Notes: generated from the letters alone by a model not told the origin. 64,000 nucleotides of DNA from Nitzschia sp. pyKryTriq1 (GCA_956465555.1 OY101120.1:1178001-1242000), one strand, 5' to 3'. Positions 46,001 to 56,663 are shown, counted from the stretch's first letter. Translations and numbers: made by a program.

Positions 46001-46837
46001 AATATCGCTGGATTCCGGATTGCCGCAACGGGCGTCGTCCTGGAGCTCAATGCCAACTTCCCAGTGGTGAAAAAATTGAAATTGGTAGGGACTCCCACCA
46101 AAATCTACCGTAACACTGCATTTATTTCTGGCATGTTCAACACTGATCTCGAGGTGAGCCGATTTGAAGGAGCAAGCATCAAGACTGTTAGTGGTATTCG
46201 AGGTCAGGTAAAGAAGGGGCTACGTGAAGGTCAGCCCGGTTCATTCCGCGCCACGTTTGAAGATAAGATTCTCTTGTCAGACATCGTTTTCTGTCGCACG
46301 TGGATGCCGGTTCAAATGAAGGAATATTACAACCCCGTCACGAATCACTTGTCGCAAAACGGTACAGACGGGTGGTTTGGAATGAAGCCAAAAGCACAGC
46401 TTCAGCTCGAAACGAACACTCCGATTGAGGTGAATCCTGATTCAATTTACAAGCCAATCGAACGGCCTGTTCGCAAATTCAACGTGCTAAGGATCCCCAA
46501 GAAGCTAGAAGAAGCGCTACCATTCGCCAGCAAACCAAAGAATGAAACAAAGCGAACTCGTAAGGGGTATGTTGCGAGCCGAGCGGTGGTGATGGATTCA
46601 GCCGAGAAGAAGAAATATACTTTCCTCCAAGCTTTAAACACTATTCGGAACGAAAAGGTAAAGATAAGAAAGCAAAAGAAAGAAGAACGGAAGTCTGAAG
46701 TGGCGAAGAAGACCGCCAAAAAGGACGAAGCAATTGCTGCTGCCCGCAAAATAAACAAAAAGAGGCAATATCGTGCGGAAGGAAAGCGCGACAAGCAAAG
46801 AGAATCGAAGCGTTCGAAACAGGCGGCTGATAACTAG
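43028..46837 (+). CDS. BMS1: Bms1, 40S ribosome-assembly GTPase
   Basis: Nucleolar GTPase of the SSU processome that binds Rcl1 and drives 18S rRNA maturation. Three exons, 43028-43765, 43982-44227 and 44309-46837, all phase 0, 1170 aa (usual length about 1180). The Lys-rich N-terminus with [16 protein letters not shown] leads to the P-loop [15 protein letters not shown]2-like [23 protein letters not shown] (G3 lacks the usual DxxG Gly as in this family) and THLDEF (G4-like). The middle is a very acidic Ser/Asp/Glu block (about residues 410-520, likely CK2-phosphorylated). The C-terminal half has the AARP2CN/DUF663 region: [11 protein letters not shown]...[27 protein letters not shown] and [18 protein letters not shown] basic tail ends the protein. 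Confidence 0.95.
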
Positions 46838-46892
46838 TTTCGACATATTACTATAGAAGACGCGACGATGACTTAGTTCATATAGCTTACTG

Positions 46893-48948
46893 CTAAGGCA
46901 GGCCGGGCATTAGCGCACACAGTTCCCCATCCTTGGCTCTTAGTTCGGAACAAGTTCCCTGTTCGGCAATTCGACCCTCCTTCAAGACAACCACCCGATC
47001 AGCCAAGCTCACAGTTTTGGAACTGTGAGTGATCACCAGCAGTGACCGGTCCGATTCTCTACAGGCCTTTATTGCATCTACGACCGCACTCTCACCCTCC
47101 GCGTCAAGCGAGGAAGCTGGCTCGTCAAGGACTAAAAATGTAGGACTGGCCAAAAGTGCTCGAGCAAGACCGAGGCGTTGCCTCTGGCCTCCAGACAGAC
47201 GCACCCCATTCCGACCAACTTGGTAATCCATTTCGCCTTCGAGCTTGGACACAAAAGTTTCTGCATTCGCAGCTTGTAGTGCTACTGACACCTCGTCGCG
47301 TGTTGCCGCTGGATAGCTGTACTTCACGTTGTCCAGGATGGATGCATTAAAAATCGCAGGGTGCTGGGGTACAACCTGAACCAGCTTTGCCTGCGCTTCT
47401 CGTGTTAGATCTTTGGCGTAGTCTATCTGCGACGTGCCATTTGTTGAGGATGCATCAAATTCAACGAGGATTTTTCCGGAAAGTGGCTTATACAAACCAG
47501 CAAGGATCATGGCAATAGTACTCTTTCCTGCTCCATTCTTCCCCACGACAGCAACGATTTCGCCCCTGGAGAGGGTCAGGGAAACATCTCGGAGGACTGG
47601 TGTAGACGATTCACCTTTGTATGCAAAACTTAGGTCTTCAATCCTCAAATCACGGATATTTGAAAAATCGATGGAATCACCCGAAGATGTGCAAATTTTA
47701 TTGGTTTCGTTCACAGAGGATTCGTGCGCTGGAGATATCAGTGCGAATAGTCGGGTCGCCGCCTGCACACCCTGAGAATATTCACCCAATGCTTTCACCA
47801 CTCCAGCACTCCCGAGAGCCAACAAGAAAGAATAAGACCCAAAGCTAACCAACTGTCCGTGACCCATTCTTTTGGCTTCTACTGCTTTTCCTCCTGTCAA
47901 CATGATTCCGCACAAGGCGCTGGTAGAAAGGAAAAACATGGTTCCCATACTCAAACCATTGGCAAAGGCCGATTTCCAACCGAGCCCAACCAACTGATCC
48001 TGGATCTGACCGTAAGTCTCAACTTCATCCATTTCTCTGTTTGACATTTTAACCATGGCAATGTGGTTAATTTTCTCTTCGACAAAGGAGGCTGCATTTA
48101 TAGACGCCTCTTGCTGCACTGCAACAATTTTCTTAATGTACTTTCGAGTGAGCAATCTTTTTTTAAGGACAGCCGTCGTTAGCCAGAGCAAAGCGTTATT
48201 TCAAGTTGCTTCAAATAATATGCACACTTACGCCAGGCTTCCCACGAGTGGTGCAACTGCCAACGACAGACCAAACAAGCTCGGATTCAACAAAATCATG
48301 TTGAACGAGCTAAAAACACACGAACTGGAACTTCGAAGTAAATTGGCGACTGTCGTCGTCATTGTGCTTGCGACGGAATCTACATCATCCTTTAGAATAA
48401 CTGCGATGGCCCCAGGTGTCATACCGAGCGAAACTGTAGATGTCGTTGACACAACCGATTCTTTCAAATTCGTTTTTCCCCCGGCATCCAAAGGCTCTGT
48501 CATTTCGTTTTCTCCACTTCCTTCCATGAGAAACCACTCTAGGTCGTGGTGTATCAAAAGACTTTTGAAGGCCATTTTACGAAGTCGAGCTGCAATATTT
48601 TCCTGTGCCTGATTCAACATGAGTGTACGGAGAAAACTAGCAGCGCCTCCCACGACACCAACCCAAACGACGCTCGTCACGAAGGATCCACCATGGTTGC
48701 TGGCGCGGTTGGACGCGGGGTCCAACAATTTTCCCACCAGAGAAGGTACCGCTTGGTTATAATATGAAGACAACATCAGCGCCCCGCCTCCAATTGTCAA
48801 GGGATATAATTCATAAAAGGCTGCAAGCGAGGGAAATGTCAGGACCAATCCAAGAAACAAAAAAAAGATTTGGAAGATCGCACTCACCCTGCGACCACAT
48901 GAATCGCTTGACATCCTTTCGCGCTTTTGCATCTTCGCCCTTCTTCAT
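46893..48948 (-). CDS. Half-size ABC transporter, ABCB/TAP type
   Basis: ATP-driven exporter that must dimerise. Three minus-strand exons are proposed: 48948-48888, 48820-48232 and 48156-46893, with introns of 67 nt (GTGAGT...TTGCAG, phase 1) and 75 nt (GTAAGT...AAAAG, phase 2; branch-like gctaacg). The product is 637 aa. The contiguous frame from 48932 runs through intron 1 and makes a false hydrophobic N-terminus; the spliced form gives RFMWSQ|AFYELYPLTIGGGAL, leading straight into the first membrane helix. The nucleotide-binding domain is complete: GKNGAGKST (Walker A), VVPQHPAIFNASILDNV (Q-loop), LSGGQRQRLGLARALL (signature), FLVLDEPASSLD (Walker B), ITHSS (H-loop). Substrate and membrane unknown; further upstream exons are possible. 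Convergent with Bms1, 55 bp apart. Confidence 0.83.
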
Positions 48949-49406
48949 CTTCGTCGAAGACTTACTGGGAAGACTATTTGAAACAAGATTGGTAGATGTC
49001 TTATGTCATTGCACAGGCCGTTTTCAGTCAAGTGTCCGATGTGAGAGGTGTGAAAAAGTTCTGAGTTGTTTGGTGAGAGAACGTCGAAGAAAAGCCACTC
49101 AAAATAATGGATAAAAAAGCGCGCGACGGAAGGACGATAGAAGCACAACAACCGCACAAAAGATGTTTTGCACGGACTGATGGACAGACATACATACGAG
49201 GTACATGCCAGTACCGGTACCGGTACAGTACCTCTAGCTCTCCCTCCCTCCAAGCTCTCTCTACAGTAGAGCAGAGGGGGCTCTCCTCTACCCGAGGGTA
49301 ACGGTATCTACTAGGTAGTTCACGCCAGCTGGATCCGAGATAGACCGAAAAAGGACGACTATTTTTGGGAAACAATGTCAAATTACTTTTTCTTTACTAT
49401 AAACTT
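48949..49406. other. Spacer between the ABC transporter and the CCR4-type gene
   Basis: About 460 bases. Contains the taccggtaccggtacagtacc cluster at 49209-49230 flanked by CT- and GA-rich tracts (49231-49280). No gene seen; upstream side of the ABC gene. Confidence 0.5.
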
Positions 49407-51401
49407 CTAAGGCGGCCTCGACCCTCCACTCAAAATCTGTATATCCGAAATCAACATGATGTGGTCCGAACTGAATTCCGTCGATGGCAATGCTTCGCCA
49501 TGCCTTGTCAAGACTTTCTCGTCTGGAATTGGAGCCGCCGATAGAGGTCTCAGGTTCTGGACCGAGTACCAAATGTAGTCCAAGACACCCTTGAACTGCG
49601 CCGTGTAATTCGTTTGGATCGGCTCATCACCAAGGACAGTTTGATAGGCACTCCCAAGTTGAAACGAATGAGTAATATTCATCGCATCAGGTAGGACATT
49701 GGGAATGTCATCATTTGTCGCAATATTCACATCGGGGTGACCAGGATGAACGGTTTGTCGGGACAACAAATCGTAGACAGCGGTGTCCGGGGTGGAGTTA
49801 AAGTCCCCACAAATGATGAGAGGAAGATTAGTTCCGCGACTCAACACAAAGTTCTCCAGTTCTTGTAGCAATTGCCACGTCTGCCACAGCTTGACATCAG
49901 GAAAGTCCTTGTTGCTGTAGAGATGCGTGTTGGCAATGCACACTTGATTGATTGGATCACGGTTCGTTCTTGTGGCAAGCGTTGGTTGGGCCAGTTCCAA
50001 GACGACTAATTGTGCAACATTGTCCTTGCTGAGCCGGTTCAGAAAAGACATCCCCTCATCGCTACGAGGGTTGAGCCCCAAGACCTGAGTTGCCTGACGC
50101 TGCGCCAGCTCATTGAACTCAATACTGTACGACTCGACAAGATGGAACTTTGATCTTCTCCAAAACAACGCACAGCCGTCCACCTTTCCTGCAAGTCCCA
50201 TGGAATCCCTAGTTTTCTGTTTATAAACTCCTTCATATCCCTGATCACTCATGGCTGTGTAAACGTGATTCTCGTAGTGGTCAGCTTGGACCTCTTGCAA
50301 ACAGACAACATCTGGCGAGGCATCGATAATCTCTCTCAAAATGTTTTGGAATCTAGAAATGGAGCAATAGGTGAGATGCATTAGTTGCAGGGTCGAAAGA
50401 ACAGATTGAATATGTTTGTATCAAATAACGAACCTGAATTCCCAGGAAAGAGCCCAAAGATCGCAATAGGGATACTGTTGGGACGTCGCGTAGATTTCAG
50501 CCAAGACATTATAGGTGACAATCCGGAAACGAGCGCCACCTCCGGTGGGACCAGTCTTCGATGTCACTATGGGCCTCTTGACAGGATCTGGAGCCCTTGC
50601 CAGAACAAGATCCGTCTTGACAACTCGGTGCATAAGTAGTTCGCCAGTCTCGGTTGAGTACGCCGCGGCCTCCAACTTGAGCTTGCGACCCACATCTTCT
50701 GGGCCTGGAATGTAGAGCTGTTCTCGGGTAATTTCTATCCATTCCTCGCTTGGTGGCATCTCACCCCCATTGTATCCCCCATAATTGTTGCTGTAACTGC
50801 CAACAAATCCTCGAGGGGTACCCGTATTCGACGATGACGAGAAATTGCTGCCCTCTGAATATCCAGCAGGAGACTTTGAACCATTCATCCTGCCCATACT
50901 ACCAGCGGACCCAACAGACCTGACATCATCGTCCAAACTGCTATCTACCGAGCTCGAACGTTGTCGCTGCGGCGTGTTACTCCGGCTTTGTCTTATTTCC
51001 TTCGGTACCGTGTATTGGGTCTTCCAAGCGTTAACGAAACAAGTGGAGTTGCAAAAGGTGCATTTGTAGAGGCTAGATTGGGTCGAAACGCACTGCAACC
51101 CACACCCGGACCCTCCAAGAGCATGCATGGACCAGTCATGTGGACTGAAAGATGTTCGCCTGGGACATCCCTCGTAGGCGCAGGGCTCATTGCTTGGGCC
51201 TCGAAACCATCGATAGCTAAATTCATGGTTTGGGGGCGGCTCCCTCATCTTTTTCGAGTGCGGCGGCAGCGGCTTGTCCACATCCCTGTCATCCAACTTC
51301 TTCCCGTACATGTACGAATGAGGCCGCAGATTGCAACCCTCTACAGGTCGATCCACGCGCAATGACAGATGCCACGTGTACTGAAAGTCCTTGGTGTTCA
51401 T
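49407..51401 (-). CDS. CCR4-type poly(A) deadenylase (endonuclease/exonuclease/phosphatase fold)
   Basis: Catalytic subunit type of the CCR4-NOT complex, shortening mRNA poly(A) tails. Two minus-strand exons, 51401-50434 and 50352-49407 (81-nt intron, phase 2), 637 aa. Splicing joins LWALSWEFR|FQNILREI, the conserved CCR4 motif. The catalytic domain shows VTYNVLAE, DVVCLQEVQ (catalytic Glu), VDGCALFWRRSKF, VCIANTHLYSNKDFPDVKLWQ, LPLIICGDFNSTPDTAVY, LDYIWYS and SSDHIML (catalytic His). Instead of the leucine-rich repeats of yeast and animals, the N-terminus has a Cys-rich motif (CAYEGCPRR...CTFCNSTCFVNAW), as I recall for plant CCR4 proteins. Start at 51401 (MNTKDFQYTW); a GTG/TTG-initiated extension upstream is not supported. 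Confidence 0.9.
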
Positions 51402-52258
51402 CTTGTACAACAACTACAGTACCAGTATCGCAACCTTATGTCACCCCCAAAGAGAACCTTGCAGCAGCTCCACAACTCAATCAATTCCGACCTCAGAATG
51501 AACGAAATCTCCACCACCACACGTTACAAGGCCTCCCCTCTTCACTTCCCAACCGCAGCAGCAGCACGCCAAGGCCAACGGGTCACGCTGTCTTAGGCCC
51601 CACAAGCCCGAAACCAGAGACAGGACCGCGAAGCGAGAGACCTTTCGAACAGCACAAGCCAAGCCAAGCCGTCGAGCTCTTGAACAAGTTACAAAGATAC
51701 ACAGCCACGAAGATGAAAGTGTCGTCTTCGTTCTTGGTAGACTGCTTGTTCTGGACCGGAACGAACGTGATAACGCCAAAGATAGAGGCATCGAGGCTCC
51801 TGTTACCACTACCGCACTCGTACTCGTATGTACCTTTTACCACCACGGGGCACGGGGAGCTTGCTTGCGGTGACCATGGTCCTCCTCCTGCCGCGCTCCT
51901 GCGGTCTCGATGCCGCTACCACAACTTCTGGTTCACGTACAAACTCTACGAAGTTGTACGACTGCGCGCTTTTTACTAGACTTTCGTAAGCGACAGTTCA
52001 GCGGACGGCGGACGCACCCGCAGAGCTCGCCGGTGCATGATGGGCGTGTCCCGAAAGAGGTGTACGTACGAAGTCCAGACGCAAAATTTGATGGACCTAA
52101 TGATTCATTCGACTGCAAAACTAGTAGATCAACCCATCAAATCCACCCGTTTTTAGGTTTGGCTTTTGGCTTTTGGCTTTTGGCTTGTGGCTTTTTGGCT
52201 TTTTGGCTTCTTGCCATCTTACCGTTGCTATTTGCCATCATCATCCTTCTTTGTTCAT
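51402..52258. other. Upstream region of the CCR4-type gene, then low-complexity DNA
   Basis: About 850 bases. 51402-52130 is probably promoter and 5' UTR; ORFs on both strands look like shadows. 52157-52210 is a minisatellite of ttttggc units. It borders the retroelement remnant. Confidence 0.5.
52157..52210 (+). repeat. TTTTGGC minisatellite
   Basis: About seven to eight imperfect tandem units of tttggct/tttttggct. Confidence 0.85.
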
Positions 52259-52957
52259 TCATTCATCATCGATTGTGTCAATACGTTGAACGTATTTTCC
52301 GGCCGTGAAGTCTTCCAAAGTGTCGGGGAATTCGCTTTCCTGTTTGAACCCGTATACGTCAATTGCCTTCGAGGTCAAACCATAATAGATTTGGGCACCT
52401 GAGTAATTATCGTGGAGACTGGGGCAATTGGCAAACATGGGATCGGTTGAGACCACTTCATCCAGGCGTGTACCATCCATCCATGGAGTGCGTGGCAGGA
52501 GGTGGCGGCGCATCGGGTAATTAATGACCATTCGGGCTAATTGGGTTGTCACGTCTAACGTCTTCTTAATGACCCGTGTCGGTCGCCAACCAAAGAACGG
52601 TTGAAGTTTCCCTGGATCGAGTTCTTCTGGGTGTGTCCTATGCCACGAACGAGTTGCGAAGGCGTAAGAAGGAGGCACATCTCCATCTCGAGTGAAGGTG
52701 AGAAAGGCGAGTTCTTGGTCGGTACACTTTACTAGGGGATCGAATTGGACGTTTAAATCCACAAAGTCGTCGTTATATGTTGGGTTGAACCTTTCCTTGC
52801 CTACTAGTTCTTCCCATGTGTTACAGTCAAGTAGCTTATCGACCATGGACTTTGGGTTTTCCGTGTCCTCCCCCTCTTGGCTAGCGACATCTACCCTTGC
52901 ATGAGGTAATCGTGTAGGTAAGGTACGGTCATAGCATTGGCGGGCGGGAAACTCGCA
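52259..52957 (-). pseudogene. Ty1/copia-type pol fragment (region at and before integrase)
   Basis: A minus-strand frame open from 52957 to a stop at 52259. It contains SWHRTHPEELDPGKLQPFFGW, then TTQLARMVINYPMRRHL, EVVSTDPMFANCPS, AQIYYGLTSKAIDVYG and EFPDTLEDF. I recognise this order from diatom copia-like polyproteins (the segment leading into the integrase DDE region). The fragment ends before the rest of the integrase, and no reverse transcriptase or RNase H follows. Two in-frame stops lie just upstream (52958-52966). It is a truncated, non-functional remnant; strand matches the adjacent gag-like ORF and LTR-like block. Confidence 0.75.
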
Positions 52958-53058
52958 TCAGTATCATTCGTAGTAGAGACGGACGGACCAGAAGGGGGTA
53001 CGTTAGGGGACGGCGAGATCATTGGGGACGTTCCCTGGGAGGTAATCGAATTGCTCAT
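52891..53058 (-). pseudogene. Short gag-like leader ORF of the copia remnant
   Basis: A 55-codon ORF (MSNSITSQGTSPMISP... ending HDYLMQG) overlapping the pol fragment in another frame. It starts about 80 nt downstream (minus strand) of the LTR-like block, where gag would begin. A large internal deletion joining gag start to mid-pol would explain the arrangement. Gag identity rests on position, not motifs. Confidence 0.4.
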
Positions 53059-53135
53059 TTATATCGCGGCGGATAGTAGGAGTAGGAGTAGGAGTGATAG
53101 TAGTAGGATGGATACACGTAGTTTTACGTAGGACA

Positions 53136-53968
53136 CACTCTGTTGCGGACAAGCGCTAAGTAGCGGTTATCGGACGCGAACAAAGGGAAGAAAGAACAGC
53201 GAATCGGCAGCGGCCAGTAAAAGCTGAAGCACGCTGGATTCCTCGAGACCCCGGTTCCACTAAGTGTGCGGTAGCGAATCCACACTCAGTAGCTGTGTAT
53301 TAGTTAATGTCTGGTATCAGCTAACCTTGACTGCCTGGTTCTAACAGGACTTGTGTGTGCTATCGCTGGTCCTTCCACCAAAAGTTGGGGATCACTCGCA
53401 CTCTCCTACCACTGTTTGTCACTGTGTGGATCAGTCTCGCGTCCAGGCGACCTTACAAGTTCTCACAAACGAACTGCGCAGAAGCCTGATCTTTTAAGGA
53501 GTCCGAATCTCCCACCGTGTCCAAATGCAGGATCGAAGAACTCGATATCCCGCCGGCCGCACGACGATAGCCTTTTGCCGTTACCGGGCGTGGGGGCTTA
53601 AATCCACGTGGGTACTTGTTGAATCGCGTCCTACTTCGCGATACTTTGATGTAGGAGGTGGTTCTCCTTCGTTTATTCTACTCAACGACAGTTAAGCGCA
53701 GTTTTCGACTCTGCTTGAGGTGGGAAAAGGTTGAAGTTGAAGTTGTGATAAGGGTCGAAGTTGAAGTGGCGTATGCACCGTTTGGGGTTCCTCGGAGTTC
53801 GGTAAGGGTCCGGATTGGGGGGTTATGCGCCTTGCGTGGACGACTCTCAAGACTTAACGAAGTCTCTTTCCGGACAAAACCAAAAGAACGCGAAAACCGT
53901 GACGCTCAGTAATAAATAAAACGACCAATCACAATACACGACAAACAACCACGTGTTGTAACACACTC
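53136..53968 (-). mobile_element. LTR-like block with TG...CA ends and 5-bp direct repeats (CACTC)
   Basis: A segment from 53141 (tgttgcgg) to 53963 (gtaaca) starts with TGTT and ends with AACA, and is flanked by identical pentamers cactc at 53136-53140 and 53964-53968. This fits a solo LTR of 823 bp with a target-site duplication. Alternatively it is the 5' LTR of the adjacent minus-strand copia remnant, which begins about 80 bp away; then the right-hand pentamer match would be chance. A tggtatcag string (53314-53322), like a Met-tRNA primer-binding site, lies inside on the plus strand and does not fit either model well. The 3' LTR was not found. Confidence 0.55.
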
Positions 53969-54618
53969 CACGCCACGAACGCAAACAAGTGGGTTCAGGC
54001 TGTTCGACTGGTTCCGATCAGACAAATGGTCTGACGAATCAAAACAACAATGAACAGGTAAAACAGGATGAAATACTTTCCTAGCAGGAGCTGGTAAAGC
54101 TTTTGGGTCAATGATAAACTATTGTAACAGAATTGAAACAGATTTGGTTTTCTGATAATTGTGAGCCTATTTTTGTTGTCTATTTTGCTACTCTTGATTT
54201 TCCAGAAAAACTTCCAGTAGTAATTGCAATTGCATTTCCCAGTAGTAAATCCACAGGATTCTACTGTTTTTCATCTTGCCACATCGTTGGCACTGACTCA
54301 GGATGTGCATCTCTTTATTCCTACTGGGAACTTGAAGGATGTAGGTCCTAGTACTTGATCTAGTGTCTGATCTAGCCACCTCAGTAAGTGGGAAGCTAGA
54401 TCGTGTAATTTCGCTCGGGCACTCGTGGTTGATTGCTCGAAACGTTCGCGTGGCTCTGCGCGTGATTTCCTCGATCAGGACAGAAGGACATACTGATGAC
54501 GTCATACGCCAGTCGTCATCAAACCTTGTCGAACATACACGGACGTACACAACATCGTACGTCATTACTATTATACAACATGTAACGGTTGAACAGTACG
54601 TACTTCTACTATTCTGTT
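53969..54618. other. Intergenic, no supported gene
   Basis: About 650 bases with no recognisable coding sequence. A small hairpin cagacaaatggtctg occurs at 54018-54032. Probably old repeat DNA. Confidence 0.45.
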
Positions 54619-55167
54619 CTAATAAAAAGAACTATGAGAGTGAGAGATTATCTGAGTCCAGGCAGTCAAATACCTTCCGTTGAAAGAGTCATAATTCAAC
54701 GGATGAAATGACCCATGGGCGAGATACAAATCCTCGAGACAAAAGTGCCTCGATCTTGAAAAATTCAAGAAAGGTAAGGCCGGAAAAGACAAAGGCAAGC
54801 CGGAAAAAGGAAAGGGCGACAAGAAGAAGGGCAAGCCAAACTGAAACTTGAGAGTCAAGTCGTCATCGTCATCATCGCTGTCATCCTCATTCAACAGTGC
54901 TATCCCACCAGTAGCATCACCCAAAGATTGCTCAGCAAGCTTTTGGAGCCCATTCTCAACCGTTTTCTTGGCACCACCTGACTTCTTGGACTTCTTTGCC
55001 CTCTGGCGTTGCGTGCGATGCGATGTTGATGGTGGTTGAGTGCTCATTTTGGTGGTTTCATCAAGCTTCTTCTTCTGCTGCTCAAGTCTCTCCTGAGACT
55101 TTTTCAGAGCATCCAAAGTCTTCTTGGACCTTGCAGCATTAGCGTATGGGTTACTGGCACTACTCAT
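54619..55167 (-). CDS. Unrecognised small charged ORF, doubtful
   Basis: 182 codons on the minus strand. The first 105 residues look protein-like: MSSASNPYANAARSKK, a Lys/Glu/Gln-rich helix (LDALKKSQERLEQQKKKLDE), a basic patch (RQRAKKSKKSGGAKK) and an acidic run (EDDSDDDDDDL). The remainder is Phe/Leu/Ser-rich and is the reverse strand of a Gly/Lys-rich repeat, so the true end or an intron probably lies near 54840. It includes one copy of a 36-bp direct repeat. No family recognised; it could be a small gene or part of a mobile element. Confidence 0.35.
   Translation of the reverse strand: MSSASNPYANAARSKKTLDALKKSQERLEQQKKKLDETTKMSTQPPSTSHRTQRQRAKKSKKSGGAKKTVENGLQKLAEQSLGDATGGIALLNEDDSDDDDDDLTLKFQFGLPFFLSPFPFSGLPLSFPALPFLNFSRSRHFCLEDLYLAHGSFHPLNYDSFNGRYLTAWTQIISHSHSSFY
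54715..54750. repeat. 36-bp exact direct repeat, copy 1
   Basis: Starts atgggcgagatacaaatcc and ends aaaagtgcct; identical to 55544-55579. Confidence 0.9.
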
Positions 55168-55735
55168 CTTGCAATATAATTGTGGCGATGATGGAGAGTT
55201 GTACTTGTGGGCGATGCTGATGAATTATTGATTGTCTCGTCGTCGGAAGCAGTTGTTGTCATTGTTCCTGTCGGTCACACGGAAGAAGAATTCGCGCCAT
55301 TTTATCGAGAGAGACCTCAGAGTCGACGACTCGTTTGATCGACAGCTCCTCCCAACAATAGCCCCGACGAAGGGTCCATTTGTGGGACATGTCTTAGCCA
55401 ATGATTTGTGTGTCCGAGTGCCCCCTTCCCTATGTCCGAGTGCACCACGAACTCGGACAAGTTCGCTTGGAATTCGACTTTATTTAATGGTTTTGATGAG
55501 ATGCCCTTATGTCCAACCCCCCTGCAGCGAGACAGACTGCCCGATGGGCGAGATACAAATCCTCGAGACAAAAGTGCCTTCAAACAGCGAGCGAAAGCTC
55601 ACTTATCTTTATCACTGTGATCTCTCTTGATCATTATAACTATAATCAATCGACATCTGCTGCCCCCATATCGAATAGGCCTTCCCTTCTAGTATTACTA
55701 TTAGTTGTCAGGGAGAATCCATTCGGTATTTTCTC
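55168..55735. other. Region with short ORFs and repeat copies, no supported gene
   Basis: About 570 bases. Contains tgtccgagtgc direct repeats (near 55410-55445) and the second 36-bp repeat copy. Plus- and minus-strand ORFs of 70-88 codons overlap each other and show no family signal. The end is the leader of the S1-domain gene. Confidence 0.45.
55544..55579. repeat. 36-bp exact direct repeat, copy 2
   Basis: Identical to 54715-54750, same orientation, 829 bp apart; the flanks are not alike. Confidence 0.9.
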
Positions 55736-56663
55736 ATGAGAGGCCCAAACCCCGCCGCATGGACCACTTTGCTGTTTTCCTGCTTTCGGAGTGCTCACCC
55801 TTGGATGTCAAACATCCCCTCGAAATACTCGTACACTCGAAGTGCGTTTCAGCGCTCTATTTTTCCATCCTTACTGAATTCGCTTCTTCCGAGTCAATCC
55901 CACCATACTTTACTTTCACACACTTCAAGACAAAAATTCTCAATTAACCGGCATGCTACTCCGACGATCAGGTATCTGTCGATGTCTTCTGCTCCGGATA
56001 ATGGAAATGGTGGTGCCTCCACATCCTTCCAAGTGGGCGATAAGATTCAGGTAGAAGTTATCTCATTTGGACCCTTGGGGGCAAGCGTTTCGGTCGTCGG
56101 AATGGGACATGGCGACGATGTGAATCTGCTGCCTGTTGACGCAGAACCGTATGGCACTGGACTTATTGTGCAACAAGAGATTTCCTACTTTCGGCAAGCT
56201 CGTGGCAACGTCGATGTGGTCCGAGGAGAAGTGCTCCCAGGATTCGTTCAAAAAGTCAGGTGTGTGTGATTGATTGATCGATGGATCGGTTGGTTTGCTG
56301 TTGGCTTTTCATTTACCATATTTTGCTAGAAAGATATATAGCGATTGGAAACGGTGTTCTCATCCATTGTTTCATTCCATCATTTTTTATTTCAAACACA
56401 GAGAAGAAGATGGGAAAATTGACATTGGTTTACGAGCTTTCGGAGGAAAAGCAAAAGCAGAAGAGGTCAGCACGCTGATATTGGAACGCCTGCAGTCGGC
56501 CTCTGGTAGCACACTACCAGTCGGTGACAAGTCCTCGCCATCAGAGATCAATGCGGAGTTTCCAGGTGTTAGCAAGGCTGTCTTCAAGAAGGCGGTAGGG
56601 GCATTATACAAAAAAGGTTTGGTATCCCCATCCCCAAACTCCATAACCCTTACAAAGAAATAA
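55736..56663 (+). CDS. CvfB/YitL-like RNA-binding protein (S1-like and winged-helix domains)
   Basis: Bacterial-type RNA-binding protein. Two exons, 55736-56259 and 56402-56663 (142-nt intron, phase 2), 261 aa. The first ~80 residues are Ser/Arg/Thr-rich with few acids, like an organelle presequence; SMSSAPDN at about residue 82 could be near the cleavage site or an alternative start. The S1-like part reads VGDKIQVEVISFGPLGASVSVV to GFVQKVR|EEDGKIDIGLRAFG across the intron. The C-terminal winged helix is the strongest match: VGDKSSPSEINAEFPGVSKAVFKKAVGALYKKGLV, the signature of CvfB proteins. Only one of the usual several S1 domains is clear. Likely of endosymbiont or bacterial origin (inference). 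Convergent with the ChaN-like gene, 63 bp apart. Confidence 0.82.

Noticed and set aside
51230-51979. 249-codon plus-strand ORF over the 5' part of the CCR4-type gene
   Set aside because: Antisense shadow of a conserved gene; no domain content.
53314-53322. tggtatcag as a retrotransposon primer-binding site
   Set aside because: It sits inside the LTR-like block and on the strand opposite the gag-pol remnant; a 9-mer match alone is weak.
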